A stretch of 12,050 nt of DNA from Planctomycetaceae bacterium (lineage in GTDB: Bacteria; Planctomycetota; Planctomycetia; Pirellulales; Pirellulaceae), in assembly GCA_002702965.1 (NCBI GenBank), contig PADE01000159.1:36592-48641 (forward strand), given 5' to 3'. Within the stretch, counting starts at the first letter, position 1, and each line of letters begins with the position of its first letter. The notes under the pieces were generated by a model that did not search any database, was not told where the DNA came from, and was given only the letters and a program-made list of their open reading frames with translations. The position numbers were made by a program, and so were the translations under genes. Below are positions 1-10,822 of this stretch, piece after piece.

Positions 1-219
1 CCGGATGGGCTCAAGACCGATGAGCGAGGCGACGTCTTTGCGACCGGGCCGGAGGGGATCTGGATCTTCGCTGCAGACGGCGCACACCTAGGGACCATCG
101 TCACCCCCGAACAGCCGACGAACTGCTGCTGGGGTCGCGGTTTTCGGGGTTTGTACATCACCGCCGAGACATCGGTCTACTACGTCGAGACGCGGGTCTC
201 CGGGACGAGGACGTTTTAG
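1..219 (+). CDS. SMP-30/gluconolactonase-type enzyme, C-terminal 72 residues (5' end outside the window)
   Basis: The open frame enters at base 1 and ends at TAG 217-219, so only the last 72 residues are visible. They read as the final blades of an SMP-30/gluconolactonase/LRE-like six-bladed propeller. They open with PDGLKTDERGDVFATGPEGI, where the Asp of PDG matches a metal-ligand Asp in characterised SMP-30 proteins (family knowledge). Next come an IFAADGAHLGTI strand-turn and TNCCWG (NCAWG or NCTFG is usual), followed by LYITAETSVYYVE, the family's typical last strand. Such enzymes hydrolyse sugar lactones using a divalent metal, and planctomycete versions are often exported. The substrate cannot be told from this fragment. 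The acetylesterase gene follows 151 bp downstream on the same strand, so co-transcription is possible. The stop codon lies inside a degenerate duplication (193-258). The family call is fairly secure and the exact reaction is not. Confidence 0.85.
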   Translation, partial: PDGLKTDERGDVFATGPEGIWIFAADGAHLGTIVTPEQPTNCCWGRGFRGLYITAETSVYYVETRVSGTRTF

Positions 220-258
220 CGGTTGCAGCGCCACGGGTCTCCGGGACCGCAGCGGTTG
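193..258 (+). repeat. Degenerate direct duplication around the lactonase stop codon
   Basis: The 14-mer CGGGTCTCCGGGAC occurs at 193-206 and again, exactly, at 234-247. The 8-mer AGCGGTTG follows each copy, at 218-225 and 251-258. Aligned, the two copies differ mainly by an 8-nt length difference between the two blocks. The first copy contains the TAG stop (217-219). The second lies wholly downstream and is out of frame (41-nt offset). It looks like an old, decayed tandem duplication of the gene's 3' end. Compare the cleaner cases at 7028-7080 and 10777-10814. Confidence 0.7.
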
Positions 259-370
259 ATTTGTGCCGCAACGTGCGCGTCCGGTGCGGGATTGCCTTTT
301 TTCTTTGGGCGGCCGATATTTGAACGACACAAGTTCCTCATGGGAGCAGCACACCTGGGAGCCCAACACC

Positions 371-1801
371 GTGAACAAGATCCTCTTCGTCGTCGCTGGG
401 TGCCTGATCGTTTCCCCCGCGCCGGCCGCGGTCCGCTTGCCAAGAATTCTCGCCTCGCGAATGGTGCTGCAGCGCGACAGCCAGGTCACGATCTGGGGCT
501 GGGCCAACGCCAAAGAAACGGTTCACGTTACGGGGGATTGGGCCGGGGCGGAGGCTACTGTCGAGGCGGACCAGCGCGGCCACTGGCGCGCGGCGATCAA
601 GACCGCGGGAGCAGGCGGGCCCCATCGCTTGACCATCTCCGGCACCAATCGGATCGAGTTGACCGATGTACTGTTCGGGGAGGTCTGGCTGGCATCTGGC
701 CAGTCCAACATGGAAATGCCTCTGATCAAAGTCTCGGGCGCCTATACCGGAATTGCGGATGCCGCGCGGGAAGTCGCCGCTGCCAGGCACCCTCAAATCC
801 GCCTGTTTCAGGTCGGTAACTTCAGCAGCAAGACTCCGCTCGACGATGTCCAGACCGGCATCAGCATGTACGGTGTACCCGTTTCCGACTGCCTCTGGCA
901 CCCGTGCTCCCCGGCGACGATTCCCACCTTCGCTTCGACCGCCTACTTTTTTGCGCGGGCTTTGCAATCGACGCTCCAGATCCCGGTCGGGATCATCGAT
1001 GCCTCCTGGGGCGGAACCTCGGCGGAGGCCTGGACACCGCAGGTGGGTCTGCGTCGGTTGGGATACAGCGTGGATCTGCAAGCCGCCGCCACGCGACCGC
1101 AACAACCCGACCAGAAAATCCCAACCCGACTCTACAACGGCATGATCCATCCGTTGCGAAACGTCAAGATCAAAGGCGCCATCTGGTATCAGGGGGAGGG
1201 AAACGTCGGGCGAGCAGACCGCTACCGCCGGTTATTCGCGACCATGATCGACGGATGGCGGAAGGCCTTCGGTTACGAATTCCCCTTCTATTTTGCACAA
1301 ATTGCACCCTTTGATTACGGGACACAAAACTCTGCCTTTCTGCGCGAAGCCCAGTTGCAGGTCCTGTCTCAACCGAAGACCGGGATGGCGGTCACCATGG
1401 ACATCGGAAACCTGCGAGACATCCACCCCAAGAATAAACAGGAGGTCGGCCGTCGCCTGGCGCTCTGGGCGCTAGCCAACGACTATGGCAAAGACCTGGT
1501 CTACTCCGGGCCAATCTACCGCGAACAGGTCCTCGAACCAGGGGCGGTGCGTCTCAAGTTCGCTCACCTCGGTGGCGGGCTGGCAAGCCGGGACGGGCTG
1601 CCCCTCAGTCATTTTGAAATCGCCGGTCGTGACCGCGTCTTCCATCCGGCGACCGCGAAGATCGATGGTGACGAGCTGATCGTCTGCTCGGAAAAAGTGC
1701 CCCGCCCCCAGGCGGTCCGTTACGGGTTTGGAAACCGGGTTACCCCAAACCTGATGAACCGCGCAGGCTTACCCGCTAGTTCTTTTCGCACCGATGGCTA
1801 G
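371..1801 (+). CDS. Sialate O-acetylesterase-family (SASA) secreted carbohydrate esterase
   Basis: This is a 476-residue predicted exported esterase. Family members remove O-acetyl groups from sialic acids or other acetylated glycans with a Ser-His-Asp type centre. Visible motifs: GQSNM at 110-114 with the nucleophile Ser112; IIDASWGGTSAEAW at 208-221; IWYQGEGN at 271-278; and DIHP at 350-353 carrying the expected catalytic Asp/His. The order and spacing fit the SASA family over full length, including an N-terminal beta-sandwich (about 20-100) before the split hydrolase domain. I chose GTG 371 because it gives a clean Sec signal peptide (MNKILFVVAG then SPAPAA, cleavage near residue 20) with GGGAG-like bases 357-361 upstream. 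The frame is open back to 263, but that extension is hydrophilic and unlike the family. A VAGC lipobox at residues 8-11 is probably too close to the N terminus to work. Sialic acid as the true substrate is unproven, since planctomycetes use many other acetylated glycans. The gene ends 80 bp from the convergent fusion gene. Confidence 0.9.
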   Translation: MNKILFVVAGCLIVSPAPAAVRLPRILASRMVLQRDSQVTIWGWANAKETVHVTGDWAGAEATVEADQRGHWRAAIKTAGAGGPHRLTISGTNRIELTDVLFGEVWLASGQSNMEMPLIKVSGAYTGIADAAREVAAARHPQIRLFQVGNFSSKTPLDDVQTGISMYGVPVSDCLWHPCSPATIPTFASTAYFFARALQSTLQIPVGIIDASWGGTSAEAWTPQVGLRRLGYSVDLQAAATRPQQPDQKIPTRLYNGMIHPLRNVKIKGAIWYQGEGNVGRADRYRRLFATMIDGWRKAFGYEFPFYFAQIAPFDYGTQNSAFLREAQLQVLSQPKTGMAVTMDIGNLRDIHPKNKQEVGRRLALWALANDYGKDLVYSGPIYREQVLEPGAVRLKFAHLGGGLASRDGLPLSHFEIAGRDRVFHPATAKIDGDELIVCSEKVPRPQAVRYGFGNRVTPNLMNRAGLPASSFRTDG

Positions 1802-1881
1802 GCTCGCCGGCGCGGAGTCCGATCGAGTCGTCGCGCTGCGGATGGCCGCGTGGAACAAGATACCCGTGTCGAAAGACCCGG

Positions 1882-5145
<3,264 letters not shown>

Positions 5146-5559
5146 CCCACGATCGGATGTATCGGCAGACCCGTCTCTGACTCACAGCGCAGTGGCGCCA
5201 CTTGTGTTGCCGGTGTGGCGCGATGGTAGGCGTCGACCGATGTCATGTCCCTGTGGCAGCATGAACGCCGACGACTGTGGAGATCCAACCACTACAACTG
5301 CTACCATCCAACCCCGAGTGGGCGTCTGTGGGTCCCGCAGCGCGGGCTGCCCGGTGTTGTGCGTCGTTCTCATCGTCGGGCGCAAGCGGGATGGAAACCG
5401 AACATAACAAGAGTCGAACCGACGTCCTGACCGACTCCTATTTCTCGCTGTCAGCCGATCTGCCCGGCTTCAGCCATACCAGCAACGACACTAAGATACC
5501 CGTTGTTTGGCGAACATCGCAGCCTAGCCCAGTTCGTTCACTCAGCGAAAGTCCTGCAG
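5146..5559. other. Divergent intergenic region (414 bp)
   Basis: This region separates the leftward kinase-like fusion gene from the rightward propeller glycosidase-like gene, so it should hold both promoters. I saw no convincing paired -35/-10 boxes. The best rightward candidate is TAAGAT at 5492-5497 with a poor TTCAGC at 5469-5474. A short inverted repeat, CCCGC-AGC-GCGGG, lies near 5334-5347 but is too weak to call. Small open frames cross the region in several phases, but none has a ribosome site, a recognisable motif or a sensible composition. No tRNA, riboswitch or mobile element was recognised. Confidence 0.5.
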
Positions 5560-7038
5560 ATGATCCAATTCAATCCATGCGCACTAGCGATTACGGCGGC
5601 GTTGATCTCCGCACCGGGGTCTCCAGACGACCCGATGTTCTCTGTCGCGGTCGGCGAACGTCAGCTCTTCTTAGACGATGTCGGAATCGTCGAGACCCGA
5701 CTCCTCACATCGACGATGCATCAGCCGGCCAAAAAAGGGGCGGTCATCCGGCCGAATTGGCATCTCGGTGTACAGAGCGTACAGGTACGCACGGCGCCGG
5801 TCTGGGACGCCCAACAGAAGATCTTCAAGTTCTGGGACTGTGCCGCCACGCCACCTGACCTGCACGCCGCAGGGAAACCATGCACCGGCTACTACGAAAG
5901 CCGCGACGGGCTGCACTGGTTCCAACCGGCTCTGGGACAGATCGCGTACGAACGCTGGCCGCAGAACAACTACATTTCACTGATCGCCGACGGCCGTCAT
6001 CTACGCGCCGACTACGTGGTTTTTGACCCCACCGACCCGGACCCGTCGCGACGTTACAAGTGCGCTCTGCCACCGATCGGATTCGCGGTCTCACCCGATG
6101 GCCGCCAGTGGAAAATGCTCCCCGAGGGACCTACGATCCCGAGCGGTGACGAGGCGAATTTCTCGTTCGATGAGAAGGCCGGGCTTTTTATTCTGACGGT
6201 CAAACGAGGTGGCCCCCACGGGCGGGCGGTCCACCTGGAAACCAGCAACAACTTTCAAACATGGACCCATCACGGCTTGATGTTCCACGCTGACGATCGC
6301 GATCAGGAATTGGGACGTCGTACCATTCGGGCCCGGTTCGCCAATCCCGCGCTGCAGCCATTGGTCGCGAACGAACCGTCCCGCTACAACGTCGACGTCT
6401 ACAACATGGGGGTATTCCGCTACGAGTCGCTTTATATCGGCACACCCACGATGTATTACGCAACGGGACCGTCCGCCGATGGCACCAATACCGATGGATT
6501 CCATCTGGTCCAGCTGGCTTGTAGCCGGGACCTGAAGACCTGGAAACGACTGGGGCAGCGAAAGCCGTTCATCGGCGCATCGCCACGGGGCGCTGGAGCG
6601 TACGATCTGACCGGGATGATCGGTCCCTCAAATGCGGTCGTGCGGGGCGACGAATTGTGGTTCTACTACACCAGCGGCAAGTACCGTCGCGCGCCCGCGC
6701 GGCCCGAACCAGACCGGCATGCGATCTCATTGGCCGTCTTGCGCCGAGATGGGTTCGTTTCACTGGACGCCGGTCCCACATCCGGTACCGTTCTGACGAA
6801 GCCCTTTCCATTGCCGGGGACCCAGCTGTACGTCAACGTCGACGTCCACGGCGAGCTACGTGTGGAAGTAGTGAATGGCGTCAACGCGGTGGTCGCCCGC
6901 TCCCGACCGTTGACGGGAAACCTGCTGCGCGCGCAGGTCCCGTGGGAGCAAGGAGAACTCTCCTCGTTGAAAGGCCAAACCGTACAGCTGCGATTCACCC
7001 TTCGCAAAGGCCAGCTCTACTCGTACTGGTTTCACTGA
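5560..7038 (+). CDS. Secreted five-bladed-propeller glycosidase-like protein (GH32/43-like), planctomycete family
   Basis: A 492-residue protein of a family common in planctomycetes and usually annotated as hypothetical or glycosyl hydrolase family 32-like. It starts with a hydrophobic segment (residues 7-19) that could be a Sec signal but lacks the usual N-terminal Lys/Arg. The body has the repeated strand-turn motif of GH32/43-type propellers: ESRDGLHW 113-120, SPDGRQW 178-184, TSNNFQTW 228-235, CSRDLKTW 321-328. Strongly patterned segments are ERQLFLDD 33-40, TVKRGGPHGR 213-222, HADDRDQELGRR 243-254, YNVDVYNMGVFRYE 276-289 and GDELWFYYT 363-371. A beta-rich C-terminal module (about 418-490) resembles the sandwich domain of these enzymes. 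Acidic residues such as D39/D40 and D277/D279 could be catalytic, but this cannot be decided by reading. I chose ATG 5560; the frame is open back to 5503 (TTG), but that extension has no ribosome site. The stop TGA (7036-7038) lies in the first unit of a 14-bp tandem array. No substrate can be given; secretion and plant- or algal-type glycans are inference. Confidence 0.8.
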   Translation: MIQFNPCALAITAALISAPGSPDDPMFSVAVGERQLFLDDVGIVETRLLTSTMHQPAKKGAVIRPNWHLGVQSVQVRTAPVWDAQQKIFKFWDCAATPPDLHAAGKPCTGYYESRDGLHWFQPALGQIAYERWPQNNYISLIADGRHLRADYVVFDPTDPDPSRRYKCALPPIGFAVSPDGRQWKMLPEGPTIPSGDEANFSFDEKAGLFILTVKRGGPHGRAVHLETSNNFQTWTHHGLMFHADDRDQELGRRTIRARFANPALQPLVANEPSRYNVDVYNMGVFRYESLYIGTPTMYYATGPSADGTNTDGFHLVQLACSRDLKTWKRLGQRKPFIGASPRGAGAYDLTGMIGPSNAVVRGDELWFYYTSGKYRRAPARPEPDRHAISLAVLRRDGFVSLDAGPTSGTVLTKPFPLPGTQLYVNVDVHGELRVEVVNGVNAVVARSRPLTGNLLRAQVPWEQGELSSLKGQTVQLRFTLRKGQLYSYWFH

Positions 7039-7080
7039 GCGGGTTTCACTGAGCGGGTTTCACTGAGCGGGTTTCACTGA
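7028..7080 (+). repeat. 14-bp tandem repeat, about 3.8 copies, overlapping the stop codon
   Basis: The unit GGTTTCACTGAGCG occurs perfectly at 7028-7041, 7042-7055 and 7056-7069, with an 11-base partial copy at 7070-7080. The first copy includes the last codons and the TGA stop of the propeller-protein gene (TTC-CAC-TGA region). Each copy carries a TGA (7036, 7050, 7064, 7078). Because 14 is not a multiple of three, these stops fall in all three forward frames before returning to the original frame at 7078. The array has no spacers, so it is not CRISPR. It probably arose by replication slippage and may vary in copy number between strains. Confidence 0.97.
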
Positions 7081-7089
7081 TGCTCGCTC

Positions 7090-7113
7090 TCCCGGGCAGG
7101 CGTCTGCCCGAGA
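7090..7113 (+). terminator. Hairpin downstream of the propeller-protein gene, possible transcription terminator
   Basis: CGGGCAG (7093-7099), loop GCGT (7100-7103) and CTGCCCG (7104-7110) form a perfect 7-bp GC-rich stem. It can be extended past one mismatch by two pairs (7090-7091 with 7112-7113). It sits 52 bp after the stop codon and just after the 14-bp array. No U-run follows, so a classical Rho-independent terminator is not proven. It could instead be a 3'-end protecting stem. Confidence 0.4.
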
Positions 7114-7444
7114 CCGTCCACGACCGAGCGCTCACCGAGGAGTCGGCTGCGTTTGACGCCGGTGCGGAGTTGAGCGCCCCGAACCCGAACAGGGACTGGT
7201 CGCGTGGCCGGTCAGAAACTTTCGCCTCTGCGGATCGAATGCCAAGGCGGTCAAACGACGGATGGCCTGGGGCCGACCCTCACACGGCGATGTCCACAGT
7301 CGCTACACTGATGGTCGACTGGTTTCCACCCTCGTTTGAGCGGCCAGTCCGCTGCGCCACCTGAAATTGCCTCGAATTGACACGGCACATACGGTATTCT
7401 CAGGTGCTCACCGAGTGTTTCCTGTTGCGGAGACTCAGCTGCCC
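7114..7444. other. Intergenic region upstream of the PSCyt1/DUF1553 gene (331 bp)
   Basis: No gene is supported here. An open frame 7080-7364 begins inside the tandem array, lacks a ribosome site and matches no family I know. A consensus -35-like TTGACA lies at 7377-7382, but the nearest -10-like element (TATTCT, 7395-7400) is only 12 bp away, which is too close for a normal sigma-70 promoter. GCGGAG at about 7428-7433 is the likely ribosome site for the ATG at 7445. The rest shows nothing I recognise. Confidence 0.5.
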
Positions 7445-10400
7445 ATGCCGCGTTCTTTCCTTGCCGCCCTTGTGCTGTGTTGCCCCGCGGGCCTGCTGGC
7501 CGCCGAGCCACCCGCCGACGCTCCGTTTTCCCCCACCGGCCTGGTGCTGTGGCTGGACGCTGCAGATGCCAAAGTCCTGGAGGGGAAAGTCGCGGAGTGG
7601 CCCGACCGCAGCGGTCGTGGCAACAACGTCCTACAGTCCAACGCCGACTTGCGACCGACCAAAGTCGACGTCCAGGGCCTCCCAGCAATTCGCTTTGCCA
7701 ATGCGAAACTCGAGCGGGATCGGCTGGTAGGATTTCTGTCAGGTGAACAGACATTCCAGGTGTTCCTGGTGATGCAGGCATCGCTCCAGCAGTCGGGAAG
7801 CCCCCGCATGCTCGACCTGGCAAGTCTCGGGGGTGCGGACAACTACAGCAACAAACGAAAAGGATTCTGGGTCGGATACGAAGACTACTCGCTCGATCCG
7901 AATGCGAAAGGCCATCTGCGCGTCGGCGTGAGTGTCGGCGCCGAAGGTGCGGCGGACCGGCTGGCCTGGGACGCAAAGCGTCATCTGGTCGAGGCGGTGT
8001 ACGCGGGCAACCAACGATGGGCCCTCTACCAGGATGGGACCGCCGTCGGCCACGGCCGCTATCGTGGCGATGTCGGATTTCTCGGATTTGATCGCGGGAG
8101 CAAGCTCGCGCTGGGCCATTACCACGGCAAGCAGGAACCCGAACACTTCTACCAGGGCGACTTGTTTGAGGTCCTGATCTTCGACCACGCACTTGCCGCC
8201 CGCGAGCAGCAACAGCTTGGCCAGTATCTGGACACCAAGTACAACCTGAAATCTGCCTACTCCGAACCGCCGACACAAGCGCTCGTGTTTGAAGAACACA
8301 TCCAGCCCTTGCTGGCCCGGCAGTGCTTCGATTGTCACGCAGGCGATGAACCTCAAAGTGGTTTGAATCTGACTGAGATCATGGGGCTGTTCCGCGGTGG
8401 AACCAGCGGACCGGCAATCGTGCCTGGCAGCGCGCAACAGAGCATCCTGATGCACATCACGGGCGCCAAGGAAATGCCTCCCAAAGAAGGTGGCGAACCG
8501 CTGTCGAACCAGGACATCGAGTTAATCCGACGGTGGATCGACAGCGGCGCCAAGGCCCGGCAACCGGTCGACCTGGCGGCGTTGGCGAACGAACACAAAA
8601 GTGACCATTGGGCCTTTCAGCGATTGCGCCTCCCCGCGGTACCTGAATCCGGGCAGGGGGACACGACTGGCAACCCGATCGATCGATTTGTACTTCGCAA
8701 ACTCAAACCCAAACAGCTCTCGCTATCACCGCCCGCCGACCGGACGACACTAATCCGCCGGGCAGCGCTCGACCTAACCGGCATCCTACCGACACCTCAG
8801 GAAGTGACCGCCTTTACCAACGATGACGCGCCAACCGCATGGCAGACGCTGCTCGATCGGCTCTTGAACTCTCCGCATTTTGGCGAGCGTTGGGCGCGTC
8901 ATTGGCTCGACGGCGCAGGGTACAGCGATACCGTCGCGATCGACAACGATCAGGTCATCGTGAAACCCGCCAAAGGGAAATGGAAGTACCGCGATTACGT
9001 CGTACGCAGTCTGAACGAAGACCGTCCGTATGACCAATTTCTTACGGAACAACTGGCCGGCGATGAGCTGGTTGACTGGCGCACCGCACCGCGATTCGAT
9101 GACAACATCCGCGAGAAACTGGTGGCGACCGGATTGCTGCGATGCAGTCCGGATGACACCGACCAGGGGGAGCTGAATATCTTCAGCATCCGGTATTTTG
9201 TTCTGCACCGCACCGCGGAGTCTTTGGCCCAAAATCTACTCGGGCTGACAATGCAATGCTGCAAATGCCATGATCACAAGTTCGAACCGATCTCACAGCG
9301 TGACTATTACCGATTTACGGCGTTCATCACGCCCGCTCTTCAGCCGCGGGACTGGCTGCAACCCCAACACCGCGAAATGCGGATGCTCGGCAAGGCCGAA
9401 TTGGCAGAGCTGACCCAACAGCGCGATCAGCAGCGGGGCGAACTCGCGAGCCTTCGCGAAGTGGGGCGCAAGCGACTCTACGACCAGGCCCTGGCCGCCG
9501 TCCCCGAACCGCTTCGCGAAGACCTCCTGGCGGCGCAAAAAGTGGCCAAGGAGAAACGCGACGAAATCCAAAAATACCTGACCGACAAACTGGGCGAGAA
9601 GTTTGAATTCAAACCCGCCCAAATCACCGACGCCTTAAGCGAGCCACAGCGCCAACACGAATCCGAACTGGTGCGCGGTGTCGCCGCGCTCGATCGACAG
9701 GAGCAGGAAAGCTGGGTTCAGGCAGTGTACGACGTGGGGTCGCGCCGGCCCACGTTTGTGCTGCGCCGAGGCGAGTTCGAAATGCCGGGTGCCGAGGTTC
9801 GGGCCGGGCTGTTTCGCGCGCTCGAAGATCCAGACTTCCCGGCCCCCGACACGGCACCGCAGGGATCGACCAGCGGTCGGCGGCTGCGTCTGGCCAAACA
9901 GTTGACCAACTGGAAGAGCCCCGCCGGTGCCCTGGTCGCACGGGTCCGCGTCAATCGGATCTGGCAACGCCTGTTCGAAGTCGGCATCGTCCAGACGCCG
10001 AGCAACTTTGGGCGCTCCGGAGTTCCACCTACACACCCCGAGTTGCTCGAGTGGCTGACGTCTTCGTTTGTTGCAACTGGGGGCAAATTGAAGCCACTTC
10101 TCAAACGGATCATGACTTCCCAGACCTATCGCCAGCAGTCGTTTTCCGACGATTCCGAAGCGGCCAATCGAGCGCGTCGCGCCGATCCGGGAAATCAACT
10201 CCTGTGGCGACAGCGGTTGAGGCGACTCGAAGCGGAGATCGTCCGCGACTCGATGCTGGTCGCCAGCGGACGACTCGACCCGAAGCTCGGTGGCCCTCCT
10301 TCTCCGACACTCAACCGACCGGATGGAATGGTTGTCGAAGTGGGCTACGACAAGGTCACCGAAACGACCACCTGGCGGCGCAGCATGTACCTGCTGCAGC

Positions 10401-10792
10401 GTCGCAATTACCACCCGTCGGTGCTGCAGGCCTTTGACCAACCACTCCTCACCGAGAATTGCACCAAGCGCGACGCCTCGGCTTCGATTGCACAGTCGTT
10501 GATGATGCTCAACGATCAGTTCGTGGGGGATCAAGCCGCGGCACTGGCGCGACGGGTTATCGGTCAATCCAAGGATAAACAGGATGCGGCGGCTCAAATC
10601 TCCCGAGCTTTCCAATTGACGCTAGTGCGCGGTGCCAACGACGAAGAGCTCCAATGGTTGTTGGATGCCTTCAACGACCACAAACGGGCATATGCAAACA
10701 GCGGTCAGGACCCGGCAGCGTCGCACCAGGCGGCGATGACGCGGCTCTGCCAGGCGTTCTTCAGTACCAGTGAGTTCCTCTACGTTCATTAG
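7445..10792 (+). CDS. Secreted LamG-like / Planctomycete cytochrome C (PSCyt1) / DUF1549 / DUF1553 protein
   Basis: A 1115-residue exported protein of the planctomycete PSCyt1-PSCyt2-PSD1 type. The signal peptide MPRSFLAALV...GLLAA cleaves near residue 20; ATG 7445 is chosen for this, although the frame is open from 7367. Domains: LamG-like/concanavalin-type sandwich about 31-270 (LVLWLDAADA 33-42, WPDRSGRGNN 52-61); PSCyt1 about 280-370 with heme-c motif CFDCH at 294-298 and KEMPP 342-346, whose Met could be a ligand; DUF1549/PSCyt2 about 408-625 (RRAALDLTGILPTPQEV 438-454, FGERWARHWLD 479-489) ending in CCKCHDHKFEPI 605-616, a second CxxCH; a charged helical insert about 650-760; and DUF1553/PSD1 about 805-1075 (VARVRVNRIW 831-840, SNFGRSGVPPTHPELLEWL 853-871, RRLEAEIVRDSML 926-938). 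The family is highly expanded in planctomycetes, nearly always beside DUF1501 genes, and has no established reaction; electron transfer or polysaccharide processing has been suggested. The DUF1501 gene starts 30 bp downstream. The stop lies in a perfect 19-bp tandem duplication. Confidence 0.93.
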   Translation: MPRSFLAALVLCCPAGLLAAEPPADAPFSPTGLVLWLDAADAKVLEGKVAEWPDRSGRGNNVLQSNADLRPTKVDVQGLPAIRFANAKLERDRLVGFLSGEQTFQVFLVMQASLQQSGSPRMLDLASLGGADNYSNKRKGFWVGYEDYSLDPNAKGHLRVGVSVGAEGAADRLAWDAKRHLVEAVYAGNQRWALYQDGTAVGHGRYRGDVGFLGFDRGSKLALGHYHGKQEPEHFYQGDLFEVLIFDHALAAREQQQLGQYLDTKYNLKSAYSEPPTQALVFEEHIQPLLARQCFDCHAGDEPQSGLNLTEIMGLFRGGTSGPAIVPGSAQQSILMHITGAKEMPPKEGGEPLSNQDIELIRRWIDSGAKARQPVDLAALANEHKSDHWAFQRLRLPAVPESGQGDTTGNPIDRFVLRKLKPKQLSLSPPADRTTLIRRAALDLTGILPTPQEVTAFTNDDAPTAWQTLLDRLLNSPHFGERWARHWLDGAGYSDTVAIDNDQVIVKPAKGKWKYRDYVVRSLNEDRPYDQFLTEQLAGDELVDWRTAPRFDDNIREKLVATGLLRCSPDDTDQGELNIFSIRYFVLHRTAESLAQNLLGLTMQCCKCHDHKFEPISQRDYYRFTAFITPALQPRDWLQPQHREMRMLGKAELAELTQQRDQQRGELASLREVGRKRLYDQALAAVPEPLREDLLAAQKVAKEKRDEIQKYLTDKLGEKFEFKPAQITDALSEPQRQHESELVRGVAALDRQEQESWVQAVYDVGSRRPTFVLRRGEFEMPGAEVRAGLFRALEDPDFPAPDTAPQGSTSGRRLRLAKQLTNWKSPAGALVARVRVNRIWQRLFEVGIVQTPSNFGRSGVPPTHPELLEWLTSSFVATGGKLKPLLKRIMTSQTYRQQSFSDDSEAANRARRADPGNQLLWRQRLRRLEAEIVRDSMLVASGRLDPKLGGPPSPTLNRPDGMVVEVGYDKVTETTTWRRSMYLLQRRNYHPSVLQAFDQPLLTENCTKRDASASIAQSLMMLNDQFVGDQAAALARRVIGQSKDKQDAAAQISRAFQLTLVRGANDEELQWLLDAFNDHKRAYANSGQDPAASHQAAMTRLCQAFFSTSEFLYVH

Positions 10793-10814
10793 GATCCTCT
10801 ACGTTCATTAGGAT
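10777..10814 (+). repeat. Perfect 19-bp tandem duplication overlapping the stop codon
   Basis: CCTCTACGTTCATTAGGAT occurs at 10777-10795 and again, without a mismatch, at 10796-10814. The first copy encodes the last residues Leu-Tyr-Val-His and the TAG stop (10790-10792) of the PSCyt1/DUF1553 gene. The second lies in the 30-bp gap before the DUF1501 start. Each copy carries an overlapping stop/Shine-Dalgarno element (TAGGA). The second copy's AGGA is at the right distance to serve DUF1501. Confidence 0.98.
10810..10813 (+). promoter_or_regulatory. Ribosome binding site for the DUF1501 gene, within the duplicated unit
   Basis: AGGA at 10810-10813 is 9 nt before the ATG at 10823, a normal Shine-Dalgarno spacing, and supports that start. 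The identical AGGA of the first repeat copy (10791-10794) is 28 nt away and too far to act directly. Confidence 0.65.
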
Positions 10815-10822
10815 ACGGTGCG

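Noticed and set aside
392..403. Lipoprotein lipobox (VAGC) in the acetylesterase signal peptide
   Set aside because: Cys11 would leave a signal peptide of only 10 residues, shorter than usual; cleavage after APAA near residue 20 is more natural.
338..1150. Long reverse-strand open frame (270 codons) opposite the acetylesterase gene
   Set aside because: It lies wholly antisense to a gene with clear catalytic motifs, has Arg/Gly/Pro-rich shadow composition, and matches no family.
1802..1881. Shared bidirectional terminator between the convergent esterase and fusion genes
   Set aside because: Only short, weak GC stems (for example GCGG-ATGG-CCGC) are present and no T-run is seen on either strand.
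5192..5407. Small Cys-containing plus-strand open frame in the divergent intergenic region
   Set aside because: Several overlapping phases are open here, there is no ribosome site, and no recognisable paired-Cys motif or family.
7028..7080. CRISPR-like array
   Set aside because: The 14-bp units abut directly with no spacers, overlap a coding sequence, and no cas genes are nearby.
7080..7364. Possible small plus-strand gene of 94 codons in the 406-bp gap
   Set aside because: Its start lies inside the 14-bp tandem array, there is no Shine-Dalgarno, and the product shows no domain or signal. Kept as intergenic.
7377..7400. TTGACA with TATTCT as a sigma-70 promoter for the DUF1553 gene
   Set aside because: The spacer is only 12 bp against the usual 16-18, and no acceptable -10 exists at the proper distance.
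7251..8276. Reverse-strand open frame of 341 codons across the start of the DUF1553 gene
   Set aside because: It is antisense to the signal peptide and LamG-like domain, is very rich in Arg/Pro/Ser, and has no recognisable motif; long shadow frames are expected in GC-rich DNA.
9635..10615. Reverse-strand open frame of 326 codons opposite DUF1553
   Set aside because: It is the antisense shadow of a well-conserved domain, with no ribosome site or family match.
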